Source: WHSO01 sp963732875 (lineage in GTDB: Bacteria > Pseudomonadota > Alphaproteobacteria > SMXQ01). Taken from it: a DNA stretch of 64,000 nt. Made by a program: the position numbers and the translations under genes. The notes under the pieces were generated by a model. That model ran no database searches. It saw only the letters and a list, made by a program, of their open reading frames with translations, and was not told the DNA's origin. The stretch is from positions 620,001 through 684,000 of the forward strand of contig CAVTBD010000003.1 of assembly GCA_963732875.1 (NCBI GenBank), read 5' to 3'. Shown piece by piece: positions 42,780-50,864 of this stretch (position 1 is the first letter of the stretch; each line of letters begins with the position of its first letter).

Positions 42780-43619
42780 TCAGGCTCCCTGGGTGGCGGG
42801 TTGGGCTTGGGCGGGCTGGCTCGCAGCGCCGGGGCGCGCCGGCACGGCCTGGGACGGGTCGTAGCCGGTCCGCTTGATCGCGACGTCGGGATCGACCGTC
42901 ACGGTGCCGTCGGCGCCGATGGTGATCGGGTGCAGCCGCAGCGGCGGCGCTTCGCGCGAGCACGGCATCGATTCGCCCTTGCGGTTGAACATGGCGCCGT
43001 GCATCGGGCAGTAGAAGTTCCAGTGCTCCTTCTTCCAGGTCAGCAGCCCGTTCATGTGGGTGCACCAGCGCGATACCGCGAGGAAGCCCTCGTCGAGGCG
43101 TACCAGGAAGAACTTGCCCTTGACGAAGGCCTTCACGGTGCCGACCGGGAAGTCGTCGATGTGGCCGCAGGCGATCGGCCCGACGTTCTCCACCACCACC
43201 GCGGTCGCCTCGGGCCCGTAGGCCTGGACCTGGAAGCGGTGGCCGTCGGGATCGAACACGTCGAGCGAGTTCTCGCCGGTCGCGCGGAATTGGGCACGGC
43301 TGTCGGAAATGTCGAAGCCGTGGGCGGCGAGGCGCTGCCTGGCGCGCTCGAACTCCTCGATGGTCAGCAGCCATGCGTGGTGGATGGACGACGAATTAGG
43401 GCGGATCGCCACCACCTCGGGCACCTCGACCAGCAGGATGCGCTGGCGGGTATTCATGGCGAGTAGCGAGTTCGGACCTTCGTCGGCGACCAGATCGCGG
43501 CCGACCACGTCGAGGCCGAACACGTCGTGATAAAACTTCTCGGAGCGGTCGAGGTCGGTCACATGGAGCACCATGTGAGAGAAGCCGTCGATCATGTCCG
43601 CGTGGGTACCCGTCGCCAT
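42780..43619 (-). CDS. VOC-Rieske fusion protein, paralogue 2
   Basis: A 279-residue fusion with the same architecture as the gene at 37803. The VOC part has His15 (GFSHMVLHV), His80/81 (SSIHHAWLL) and Gln130 in place of Glu (HRFQVQAYG). The Rieske part has Cys186-Thr-His188 and Cys204-Pro-Met-His207 (RWCTHMNG, FYCPMHGA). The tail is rich in Gln, Ala and Pro. It is the first gene of the eight-gene leftward run, 116 bases after the LysR gene. The Glu-to-Gln change is shared by both paralogues, so it is probably functional rather than decay. Confidence 0.86.
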   Translation of the reverse strand: MATGTHADMIDGFSHMVLHVTDLDRSEKFYHDVFGLDVVGRDLVADEGPNSLLAMNTRQRILLVEVPEVVAIRPNSSSIHHAWLLTIEEFERARQRLAAHGFDISDSRAQFRATGENSLDVFDPDGHRFQVQAYGPEATAVVVENVGPIACGHIDDFPVGTVKAFVKGKFFLVRLDEGFLAVSRWCTHMNGLLTWKKEHWNFYCPMHGAMFNRKGESMPCSREAPPLRLHPITIGADGTVTVDPDVAIKRTGYDPSQAVPARPGAASQPAQAQPATQGA

Positions 43620-43735
43620 CTCCGCCTCCCCGGCAGAAGCGCGGTTTTCCGCGCCGTTTCATGCAGGATAGGCCCCGGCCGCGGGGGACGGTACCTGCTA
43701 TTTCCGAAACTCTGTTTTTTGCGGCGCCGGAGCTG

Positions 43736-44659
43736 TCAGGCGGCGCCGGCGACCTTGCGCTCGCCGATCATCTGCGCCTGCATGTATTCCTGCAGATGTT
43801 CCACCAGCAGCGTCACCTTGGGCTGCGGATAGCGCGTGCGCGGGTAATAGGCGCGGATGCAGCGATCCGACGAGTGCAGGCCTTCCAGCACCGATTCGAG
43901 CCGTCCCGAGGCCAGGTTGTCGCGTGAGGTGTAGTCGGGCAGATGGGCGATCCCCATGCCACGCAGCACGGCTTCGTGCAGCGCCGCGCCCGAGTTGGTG
44001 GCGAAGTTGCCGGAGACCCGCACGGAGTAGGGGCCTTCGGGGCCCATGAAGGCCCAGTCGTAGGGCGTGCGCCGGCCGGTGTGGATCAGGCAGTTGTGCT
44101 TGGCGAGATCATGGGGCGTCAGGGGCTTGCCGTGCTTCTTGAAGTAGTCCGGCGTTGCCACGACGTGGTAGTGCACCGGCACCAGCACGCGCGATTCGAT
44201 GCTGGCGTCCCGGAGGTCGGCGCTGCGGATCAGGAGGTCGATGCCGTGCTCGATCAGGTTGATCGGCTCGGTGCCGATCGACAGCTCGACCGTGAGCTGG
44301 GGGTAGCGCTCCGCGAACTGGATGATGCCCGAGGCGACCGTGCGCAGGCCGACGCCGATGGTGGCGTGCACCCGGATCTGCCCGGCCAGCTTCTCGGCGT
44401 AGCCCGAAGCCTCTCCTGCTGCCTGGTTGATCTCCGAGAGCGCCTTGGCGCAGCGCCGGTAGAACTGGGTGCCGGCTTCCGTGAGCGACAGGCGCCGGGT
44501 CGAGCGGTTGAGCAGTTGTACGCCGAGGCGTTCCTCGAGCGCGGTCACGCGCTTGGAGACTACCGAAGGCGACAAGTGCAGTTCTTTCGCGGCTGCGGAA
44601 AAGCCCTTGCGTTCGACGACGCGCGCATAGATCGCGATTTCGTTGAGATCGTCCATCAT
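43736..44659 (-). CDS. LysR-family transcriptional regulator
   Basis: A 307-residue LTTR. The N-terminal winged helix-turn-helix reads GFSAAAKELHLSPSVVSKRVTALEERLGVQLL, followed by NRSTRRLSLTEAG. The effector-binding domain follows, with no aromatic-specific signature that I can read. Start ATG 44659 (Met-Met) with GGAGTGGC upstream. It points the same way as the VOC-Rieske operon just downstream, rather than divergent as is common for LysR genes. It may be co-transcribed with, or regulate, that operon. Confidence 0.88.
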   Translation of the reverse strand: MMDDLNEIAIYARVVERKGFSAAAKELHLSPSVVSKRVTALEERLGVQLLNRSTRRLSLTEAGTQFYRRCAKALSEINQAAGEASGYAEKLAGQIRVHATIGVGLRTVASGIIQFAERYPQLTVELSIGTEPINLIEHGIDLLIRSADLRDASIESRVLVPVHYHVVATPDYFKKHGKPLTPHDLAKHNCLIHTGRRTPYDWAFMGPEGPYSVRVSGNFATNSGAALHEAVLRGMGIAHLPDYTSRDNLASGRLESVLEGLHSSDRCIRAYYPRTRYPQPKVTLLVEHLQEYMQAQMIGERKVAGAA

Positions 44660-44824
44660 GCCACTCCTGCTATTACTCTCGATTTTTAGAGCATTTCCAA
44701 GAAATAATAGACCTAAATTATGCTTATGAAAGGACATAATATGTGACGCATTAGGCAAGCAAGCCGTGCCTCAGTGGCACAGGGTATTGCTCCTGAGCGA
44801 AAAGATCGGCGGATTTCGGGCGTT
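44660..44824. promoter_or_regulatory. LysR promoter region
   Basis: An A/T-rich stretch (about 44690-44745, containing AAGAAATAATAGACCTAAATTATGCTTATG) lies just upstream of the LysR start. It probably holds the LysR promoter and autoregulatory site. The DUF35 gene on the right ends at 44825 without an obvious terminator. I see no perfect T-N11-A dyad I would defend. Confidence 0.45.
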
Positions 44825-45247
44825 TCAGGCCGGGGTGAATTTGGGCAGGGTGACGTCCGGCGTCACGTCGTCGAATACCACCCGGACCGGCATGTCGCAG
44901 GCGACCCGGTCGGCCGGGATACCGGTGACGGTCGACAGGATGCGCGGGCCCTCGTCGAGCGCGATCACGGCGACCACGTAGGGCAGCTCGCCGTCCCAGC
45001 CGGGGTGGTAGAGCCGCTGATAGGTGACGAAGCTGAACACCTTGCCGGTGCCCTTGACCTCGGTCCAGTCGTGCTCTCCGGACAGGCAATGGACGCAGCG
45101 CTGGGACGGCGGAAACCAGAACTTTCCGCAGGCGCGGCACTTCTGCAGCATCAGCCGGTGCTCGCGGGCGGCATCCCAGAACGGCTGGGATTCGGCCGAG
45201 GGGCGCGGCAGCGGCTTGAGATAGGCGTGCTCGGTCTCGGTGCTCAT
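44825..45247 (-). CDS. DUF35 OB-fold/zinc-ribbon protein, thiolase partner
   Basis: A 140-residue acyl-CoA-binding accessory protein. The zinc ribbon is CRAC...CVHC (about residues 37-54), followed by the OB-fold (GTGKVFSFVTYQRLYHPGW, VVAVIALDEGPRI). Its ATG overlaps the thiolase-like stop in ATGA. DUF35 proteins form complexes with thiolase-like partners, for example Ltp2-DUF35 aldolases of steroid side-chain degradation and HMG-CoA synthase-associated acyltransferases in archaea. It is the last gene of the CoA-transferase/thiolase/DUF35 trio. Confidence 0.86.
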   Translation of the reverse strand: MSTETEHAYLKPLPRPSAESQPFWDAAREHRLMLQKCRACGKFWFPPSQRCVHCLSGEHDWTEVKGTGKVFSFVTYQRLYHPGWDGELPYVVAVIALDEGPRILSTVTGIPADRVACDMPVRVVFDDVTPDVTLPKFTPA

Positions 45248-46431
45248 GTGGCGGTTCCCAGGATCAGGGTGGAATGGCACACGGTGTTGCCGCCGTGGCC
45301 GGAGATCAGGCAGGTCTCGGCGCCCGGCACCTGCCGGTCGGCGCCATAGATGCCCTGCATCTGGCGTACGCCTTCGACGACCTGCAGCATCCCCTCGGCA
45401 TGGGCCTCGGAAAGCTGGCCGCCCGAGGTGTTGGTGGGCAGCTTGCCGTCCATGCGCAGCGCGCCCGAGGCGACGAACGGACCGCCTTCGCCCTTCTTGC
45501 TGAAACCATAGTCCTCGAGCTGGGTCATCACCATGTAGGTGAAGCAGTCGTAGATCTGGGCGCAGTCGATGTCGCTAGGCCCGAGGCCCGCCATGGCGTA
45601 GGCGCGCGCGCCCGATGGTCCGGCCGCCGTGTTGACCATGTTGTCGTCGGCGAACCAGCCCTTGAGGTTGTTGTGGGTGCCGAAGCCCTTGATCAGGACC
45701 GGCTGCTGGCGCAGGTCGCGGGCGCGCTCGCGGGTCGTGACGATGACCGCGCCGGCGGCATCGGAGCGCAGCGAGCAGTCGAGCAGGCCGAACGGCTCCA
45801 CGATCATGCGCGCGGCACGGTAGTCGTCGAGCGTCAGCGGCTTCTTCATCATCGCGTCGGGATTGCGGAGCGCATGCTCGCGGAACGCCACCGAGATCGC
45901 GCCGAACTGGTCGCGCGTGGTTCCGTAGAGGTGCATGTGGCGGCGCGCGCCGAACGCGTGCATGGCGGGCGCGCCGAACAGGCCGTATTCGGGACCGAAC
46001 TCGGAAGAGTCCATTTCCTCCGAGCGGGTGGCCGAGCGCATGCGCGCGGCCTCGCTGCGATGAGAGCGCGACCAGGCATCGCGCCCGTAGCCGCACAGCA
46101 CCACGCTGGCGAGCCCGGCTTCGATCGCCATGCAGGCCATGATGACCGACAGGATCTGGCTCGCGCCGCCGTTGGTGGTGGTGGTGGAGAAGCCCGCATT
46201 GATGCCGAGCCGCTCCCCGATCACCTGGTGGAACGTGTAGACGTCGTCGGGCCCGCGTACCAGCAGGCCGTCGATGTCGGATGCCTTGAGGCCGGCGTCG
46301 TCGAGCGCATTGACACAGGCCTGCTCCACCAGCCCGACGGCGCTCATCTCCGGCACCTTGCCGAGCGGCGAGGTGCCCGTGCCGACGATCGCGTAGCGGT
46401 CGCGGTAGGCGGGATTGGGGGTGACGTTCAC
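45244..46431 (-). CDS. Thiolase-like protein (SCPx/Ltp type) without the nucleophilic Cys
   Basis: A 395-residue thiolase-fold protein. It begins VNVTPNPAYRDRYAIVGTGTSPLG from a GTG that overlaps the CoA-transferase stop (GTGA). At the usual nucleophile site (about residue 89) the sequence reads TTTTNGGASQ, with Gly/Ala/Ser in place of Cys. The C-terminal GHGGNTVCHSTLILG keeps His and a Cys. This matches thiolase-like aldolases (Ltp2 type), which cleave beta-hydroxyacyl-CoA by retro-aldol chemistry with a DUF35 partner, here encoded next. The activity remains inference. Confidence 0.82.
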   Translation of the reverse strand: MNVTPNPAYRDRYAIVGTGTSPLGKVPEMSAVGLVEQACVNALDDAGLKASDIDGLLVRGPDDVYTFHQVIGERLGINAGFSTTTTNGGASQILSVIMACMAIEAGLASVVLCGYGRDAWSRSHRSEAARMRSATRSEEMDSSEFGPEYGLFGAPAMHAFGARRHMHLYGTTRDQFGAISVAFREHALRNPDAMMKKPLTLDDYRAARMIVEPFGLLDCSLRSDAAGAVIVTTRERARDLRQQPVLIKGFGTHNNLKGWFADDNMVNTAAGPSGARAYAMAGLGPSDIDCAQIYDCFTYMVMTQLEDYGFSKKGEGGPFVASGALRMDGKLPTNTSGGQLSEAHAEGMLQVVEGVRQMQGIYGADRQVPGAETCLISGHGGNTVCHSTLILGTAT

Positions 46432-47582
46432 TCGGCCGCCCTCCCGGCCTTCATGCCGATGCCGGCGAGCACTTCGTCGGTGTGCTGGCCGTGGGTGGGG
46501 GCAGGGCTCTCGATCTCGACCGGGGTATCGGAGAACGTCACCGCGCCGGTGACCAGCTTGACCTTGCCGACTTTGGGATGGGACAGCTCCTTGACCATGC
46601 CGAGGTGCTGGACCTGCGGATCGGCCAGCGCCTCGTCCAGCGTGTAGATCGGCGCCGACGGCACGTCGGCGGCCAGCAGCGCGTCGAGCCAGTGTTGGCG
46701 GGGCTTGGTAGAGAACACCTCCTGGAAGCCCGCGTGCAGCGTATCGTAGGCCTTGCGCCGGTCGGCCTTGGTCTTGAAGCGGGCATCGGCGATCCAGTCC
46801 GGGTGGCCGGCGACGCGGCACAGGCCCTCCCAGAACTTGGGCGGCGAGGACAGGTGCACCACGAACGGCTTGCCGTCGCCGGCGACGAAGGCATAGACCT
46901 GCGCGGTCTGGGTGCGGGTCTTGCGCTTCGGGATGTCGCCTTCCTCGAAGTAGCGCGCGGCGTTCTCGCCGAGGAAGGCCAGCGTTGCGGCAAGAAGCGA
47001 CGTCTCGACCCGCTGGCCCTTGCCGGTGCGCTCGCGCGCCATCAGTGCGCCGAGGACGCCGTAGGCGGCCATGATGCCGGTGAGGTGGTCCGACAGCGAC
47101 ACGCCCATGGGCTGGGGCGCATCGAGGTCGGTCAGTACCGACAGGAGCGCGCCCATGGCCTGGCCGACGGTATCGTAGCCCGGGCGCTGAGCATAGGGGC
47201 CGGTGGAGCCGAAGCCGGTGATGGAGCAGTAGATCAGGCGCGGGTTGGTTTTGGAAAGTTCGTCATAGCCGAGGCCGAGCCGGTCCATGGTGCCGGTGCG
47301 ATAGTTCTCGATGATGACGTCGGCCTTGGCCGCGAGCGCGCGCGCCGCCTTGAGCCCGTCCTCGGACTTGAGGTCGAGGATGACGCTCTTCTTGTTGCGG
47401 TTGACCGAGCCGAACGTGGCGGAATAGTCGGCCGCGCCCCAGCCGCGGAACGGGTCGCCCGATTTCGGGTCCTCGATCTTGATGATCTCCGCGCCGAGGT
47501 CGCCGAGCAGCATGCCCGCGTAAGGCCCCGACACGTAGCTTGCGAATTCCAGTACGGTGACGCCGTCGAGCGCGTGGGTCAC
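46428..47582 (-). CDS. Class III (CaiB/BaiF) CoA-transferase
   Basis: A 384-residue family III CoA-transferase that moves CoA between carboxylic acids through an enzyme anhydride. The N-terminal VLEFASYVSGPYAGMLLGDLGAE stretch, the NYRTGTMDRLGL segment and the catalytic Asp (about residue 137, RPGYDTVGQAMG) are typical. It starts a translationally coupled trio with the thiolase-like and DUF35 genes, so it probably activates the acid those proteins then cleave. It is divergent from the amidohydrolase at 47817. Confidence 0.88.
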   Translation of the reverse strand: MTHALDGVTVLEFASYVSGPYAGMLLGDLGAEIIKIEDPKSGDPFRGWGAADYSATFGSVNRNKKSVILDLKSEDGLKAARALAAKADVIIENYRTGTMDRLGLGYDELSKTNPRLIYCSITGFGSTGPYAQRPGYDTVGQAMGALLSVLTDLDAPQPMGVSLSDHLTGIMAAYGVLGALMARERTGKGQRVETSLLAATLAFLGENAARYFEEGDIPKRKTRTQTAQVYAFVAGDGKPFVVHLSSPPKFWEGLCRVAGHPDWIADARFKTKADRRKAYDTLHAGFQEVFSTKPRQHWLDALLAADVPSAPIYTLDEALADPQVQHLGMVKELSHPKVGKVKLVTGAVTFSDTPVEIESPAPTHGQHTDEVLAGIGMKAGRAAE

Positions 47583-47816
47583 GTGGCAGGTCCTCCCGCG
47601 AGATATTTTCTAAGAATTGTTTTCATTGCCGCCGGTCGTGGCGGAGCCACAGGTTATCGCTCCGGGCGCGGCCCGACAACAGGCCAGAGCCGCCATATGG
47701 CGCTTGTTCGCCCGCACCGTGCGGGCTTAACATTGGCCTACGCAGGAAACAACGGCGCGCGCACCGGGGGCGTTCCCCCGGAAAGCCGGGCGCGCCCCAG
47801 CCAGAGAGGAAGCGAG
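47583..47816. promoter_or_regulatory. Divergent promoter region, CoA-transferase / amidohydrolase
   Basis: A 234-base intergenic region. The left part (TATTTTCTAAGAATTGTTTTCATTG, ~47600-47625) is AT-rich and could carry the leftward promoter. The right part is GC-rich and ends with AGAGAGGAAGCG before the ATG at 47817. No clear operator was identified. Confidence 0.45.
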
Positions 47817-48866
47817 ATGGGAGCCATCGACTCCGACGCCCACGTGGTCGAATGCGAGAAGACCTTCGACTACGTCGATCCCGAGTTCCACGACCTCAAG
47901 CCGCGGGTGATGGTCCAGAAGTCGACCGACAACCTCAAGCTCGACAACGAGGGCCGCGCGCAGCGGGAATACTGGGTGATCGACGGCCGTGTCCAGCCCA
48001 AGGAAGGCAATATCGGTCACAACACCACCAAGGAATCGCGCGAGATGGCGGACGTGAAAATCCGCCTCGACCACATGGACGAACTCAACATCGACGTTCA
48101 GGTGCTCTATCCGACCGTGTTCCTGCGCGCCTGGACACAGGACCCGACCACCGAGTACGCGCTGTGCAAGTCCTACAACCGCTGGCTCGCCGAGATATGG
48201 AGCAAGGCGCCCGACCGCCTGAAATGGGTCGTGATGCCGTCGCTCCTGTCCATGGAGAAGACCATGGAGGAGCTCGAGTTCGGCAAGGCCAACGGCGCGG
48301 TCGGCGTGTTCATGCGCGGCCTCGAATGCGAGCGGCGCCTCGACAACCCCTATTTCTTCCCGGTCTACAAGAAGGCCCAGGAGCTCGACCTGCCGATCTG
48401 CTTCCACTCGGGCAACAACTCGTTCAGTGTGCGCGACATCTATGCGACCGAGGCCGGCTTCGGCCGCTCCAAGCTGCCGGTGGTCTCAGCGTTCCATTAT
48501 CTGCTGATGGGCGGTATCCCGGCCAAGTTCCCGAAGCTGCGCTGGGGCTTCGTCGAGGTCAGCGCCCAATGGGTTCCCTATGTCCTCAACGACATCGAGA
48601 TCCGCTTCAAGCGCAAGGGCAAGCGCATGTCGAAGACCATCATGGCGGATAACAACTTCTTCGTTGCCTGTCAGGTGACCGACGACTTGTCCTACGTGCT
48701 CGAATACGCGGGCGAGGGGCAGCTCGTGGTGGGTACCGACTACGGCCACGCCGACACCTCGACCGAGATCGAGGCGCTGCGCAAGATCAAGGACGACGGC
48801 AAGATTCCGGCGGCGGTTGCCGACAAGATCCTCGACAGCAACGCGCGGGCGTTTTACGGGCTGTAA
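47817..48866 (+). CDS. Amidohydrolase-2 family metal-dependent hydrolase/decarboxylase, paralogue 2
   Basis: A 349-residue ACMSD-like barrel, a near full-length relative of the gene at 30877. Shared features are MG-x-IDSDAHVVE, DHMDELNIDVQVLYPTVFLR, ICFHSGNNS, FVEVSAQWVPYV, VVGTDYGHADTSTEI and the C-terminal NARAFYGL. The metal set (Asp/His near the N-terminus, His in FHSGNN, Asp in GTDYGH) looks complete. It may hydrolyse or decarboxylate the product made by the neighbouring CoA/thiolase or VOC enzymes. Start ATG 47817 follows GAGAGGAAGCG. Confidence 0.84.
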   Translation: MGAIDSDAHVVECEKTFDYVDPEFHDLKPRVMVQKSTDNLKLDNEGRAQREYWVIDGRVQPKEGNIGHNTTKESREMADVKIRLDHMDELNIDVQVLYPTVFLRAWTQDPTTEYALCKSYNRWLAEIWSKAPDRLKWVVMPSLLSMEKTMEELEFGKANGAVGVFMRGLECERRLDNPYFFPVYKKAQELDLPICFHSGNNSFSVRDIYATEAGFGRSKLPVVSAFHYLLMGGIPAKFPKLRWGFVEVSAQWVPYVLNDIEIRFKRKGKRMSKTIMADNNFFVACQVTDDLSYVLEYAGEGQLVVGTDYGHADTSTEIEALRKIKDDGKIPAAVADKILDSNARAFYGL

Positions 48867-48937
48867 CGGCGACACCGCTCCGCGCGTTGATTCCTGCCCT
48901 GGCGCCTCCGGCGCGACGCGCGGGCGCTCCAGGAGTT

Positions 48938-49813
48938 CTAGCGGTCGAACCCGGTCCGGGCGTCGACCAGCACGATTTCGACGCGGCGGTTCTCGCGCCG
49001 TCCTCCCGCGGTCTTGTTGCTCGCGACGGGATCGGCCTCGCCGTACCCGATGGTCAGTATCCGGCCGGCATCCACGTGGTTGTGGACGAGATAGGTCTTC
49101 ACCGCCTGGGCGCGCTGGTTCGACAGTGCGATGTTGACTTCGTGGCTGCCGGTGTCGTCGGTATATCCCTTGACCACGACCTTGCGCCGGGGGTTGGCCT
49201 TGAGATAGTCGGCGAGCGGTGAGAGCCGCCGGGTGACGCTCGGCGTGAGCCGGGTCTCGCCCGGTGCGAAGCTCACGTCGGGCAGGGTAAGGACGATGCT
49301 CCGTGCCGCCTCGCGGGTCTGGAATTCGGCCAGCGCCTTTTCCAGGGAGCGAACCTTTTCCTGGGCTTCGCGTGCCGCCTGCAGGGCCTGTTGATCGCGT
49401 TGTCCCGTCTTGGCGTCCGCTGATGTCGCAACCGGCGGCAAATGTTCGCGCTCGACCCGCTTCGGCGCGGCGGTTGCGGACTGCGGCTTGTTCGCGAGGG
49501 ACTGGAGCCGGCTTTCCGCTGCCCGGGCCTCGGCCACGGTACGGGCGATCTCGATCTTCTTGCCGGCGAGATAGGTGAGATGATTCAATTGCGCCGGTTT
49601 GGTCGCCTTGCGCGCGGCGTCGAGCGTGTCGGTGGCGTCCGAGAGAGGGCCGCTCGCGTATTTCATGACGTCCGGGTCGGCCCGTGCCGCATCCAACTGG
49701 TGCTGCGCGTCCTGGAAGGCAGGATCATCGGCAGGATTGAGGGCGCATCCGGTCAGGACAACGGATGCAGCCAGCAAAAAACCGAATACGATTGTCGTCC
49801 AGCGAGCAGCCAT
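48938..49813 (-). CDS. Lipoprotein with DUF4398-like helix and OmpA peptidoglycan-binding domain
   Basis: A 291-residue outer-membrane lipoprotein. The lipobox is VVLTGC (Cys ~23). A helical DUF4398-like region follows (~30-190, including HQLDAARADPDVMKYASGPL), then an OmpA C-terminal domain (~200-285) with KVVVKGYTDDTGSHEVNIALSNQRAQAV and GYGEADPVASNKTAGGRRENRRVEI. It should anchor the outer membrane to peptidoglycan. It is encoded 33 bases downstream of another DUF4398 lipoprotein gene, which it resembles in its first half. Confidence 0.88.
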   Translation of the reverse strand: MAARWTTIVFGFLLAASVVLTGCALNPADDPAFQDAQHQLDAARADPDVMKYASGPLSDATDTLDAARKATKPAQLNHLTYLAGKKIEIARTVAEARAAESRLQSLANKPQSATAAPKRVEREHLPPVATSADAKTGQRDQQALQAAREAQEKVRSLEKALAEFQTREAARSIVLTLPDVSFAPGETRLTPSVTRRLSPLADYLKANPRRKVVVKGYTDDTGSHEVNIALSNQRAQAVKTYLVHNHVDAGRILTIGYGEADPVASNKTAGGRRENRRVEIVLVDARTGFDR

Positions 49814-49846
49814 GATCGTGTCTCCGACGCCGGTTTCGGATTCCGG

Positions 49847-50245
49847 TCAGTGTTGTTCGGCGGTATTGCCTGACGACGCGTTCCCGGACTTCTGTGTGCG
49901 CTCGAGCCTGGCTTTGGCCCTTCCGTCATCGACCTTGGCGCGGGCCAGATCGATATTGACCAGTGCTTCGGCAAGCAGGCGGTCGGCCTTGGTGTAATCG
50001 CCGTGCTGGCTGGCCGCACGCGATTCCGCGAGCTTGCCTTCCGCGGCCAAGACTTCGTCCCGGGCGTAATGTTGCGCGTCCGACGACTTGGTGACGTCGA
50101 TCGCCAATTGGGCGCGGGTCAGGGACTGCGCTATCTGCTGGGCACGTTCGTCACTGCCGCAGGCGGCGAGGGCGAGAAGGAGGCCCAAGGCGATAGCCAG
50201 ACCGATGTGCGCCATGCGCGGGAGATATCGTGTTCGTTTCGTCAT
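49847..50245 (-). CDS. DUF4398-type lipoprotein
   Basis: A 132-residue lipoprotein with signal LAIALGLLLALAAC (lipobox LAAC). A helical DUF4398 domain follows, with regular Ala/Leu/Arg (SDAQHYARDEVLAAEGKLAE, YTKADRLLAEALVNIDLA). It forms a two-gene unit with the OmpA lipoprotein downstream, and the pair probably works together at the outer membrane. The function is unknown. Confidence 0.82.
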   Translation of the reverse strand: MTKRTRYLPRMAHIGLAIALGLLLALAACGSDERAQQIAQSLTRAQLAIDVTKSSDAQHYARDEVLAAEGKLAESRAASQHGDYTKADRLLAEALVNIDLARAKVDDGRAKARLERTQKSGNASSGNTAEQH

Positions 50246-50357
50246 GCGGCAAAAGGCATCCTTTCGGACCCTGCCGTTCTTCTATCGATGACGAAATACA
50301 GACCCCGGCCGGGGGTGCCTTATTCCAGTACCCCGGTGGCCGGTCGCGGAAACGGCC

Positions 50358-50852
50358 TCAGCCGTAGTAGGCGCCGTTGCGGTATTTCACGTCCTTGGAG
50401 ACGAAGGTCTCATCGCGGCCACGACGCACCTTCCACTGGCCGTCGTCCATGATGCGCGTGTCGGGGTGCTTGTCGGGCGCCACCGTGGCGCCGACCCGCA
50501 ACAGCACCATGGGCTCCTCACTGATGGTCTCGAACCAGTAGAAGCAGCCCTTGGGCAGCAAGATGCCGTCATTGGGCCCGAGTTCCTTCTCCTCGCCGCG
50601 CGGGCCGTGGAAGCGCGCGCGGCCCGCCAGGACGATGAAGCTGTGGTCCTGGTAGGGATGGGCATGCAGCTGGTTCTCACCGCCTCTGGCGTAGACCTTG
50701 ATCTTGAGCCACAGGTGCTCGCCCACCGCGAGCGGCGTCTCGGTGTTGCCGGCATCGAGCAGCTGTGCCCGCATCCTGAAGAAGCTCGGCTTGACGGCAT
50801 CGCCGCCTTCCCACGGGGCCGGATCGGTTGTGTGTTCGGCTTGGCTGGTCAT
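50358..50852 (-). CDS. Cupin-domain protein
   Basis: A 164-residue cupin. Motif 1 is NQLHAHPYQDHSFIVLAG (H-x-H...) and motif 2 is PKGCFYWFETISEEPMVLLRVG. Start ATG 50852 has GAGGAAGCC upstream. A repeat A copy occupies its promoter side, from 50865. The gene upstream (50991) points the same way, but the repeat in between probably separates the transcripts. Substrate unknown; dioxygenase, isomerase or sensor are all possible. Confidence 0.8.
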   Translation of the reverse strand: MTSQAEHTTDPAPWEGGDAVKPSFFRMRAQLLDAGNTETPLAVGEHLWLKIKVYARGGENQLHAHPYQDHSFIVLAGRARFHGPRGEEKELGPNDGILLPKGCFYWFETISEEPMVLLRVGATVAPDKHPDTRIMDDGQWKVRRGRDETFVSKDVKYRNGAYYG

Positions 50853-50864
50853 GGCTTCCTCCTG

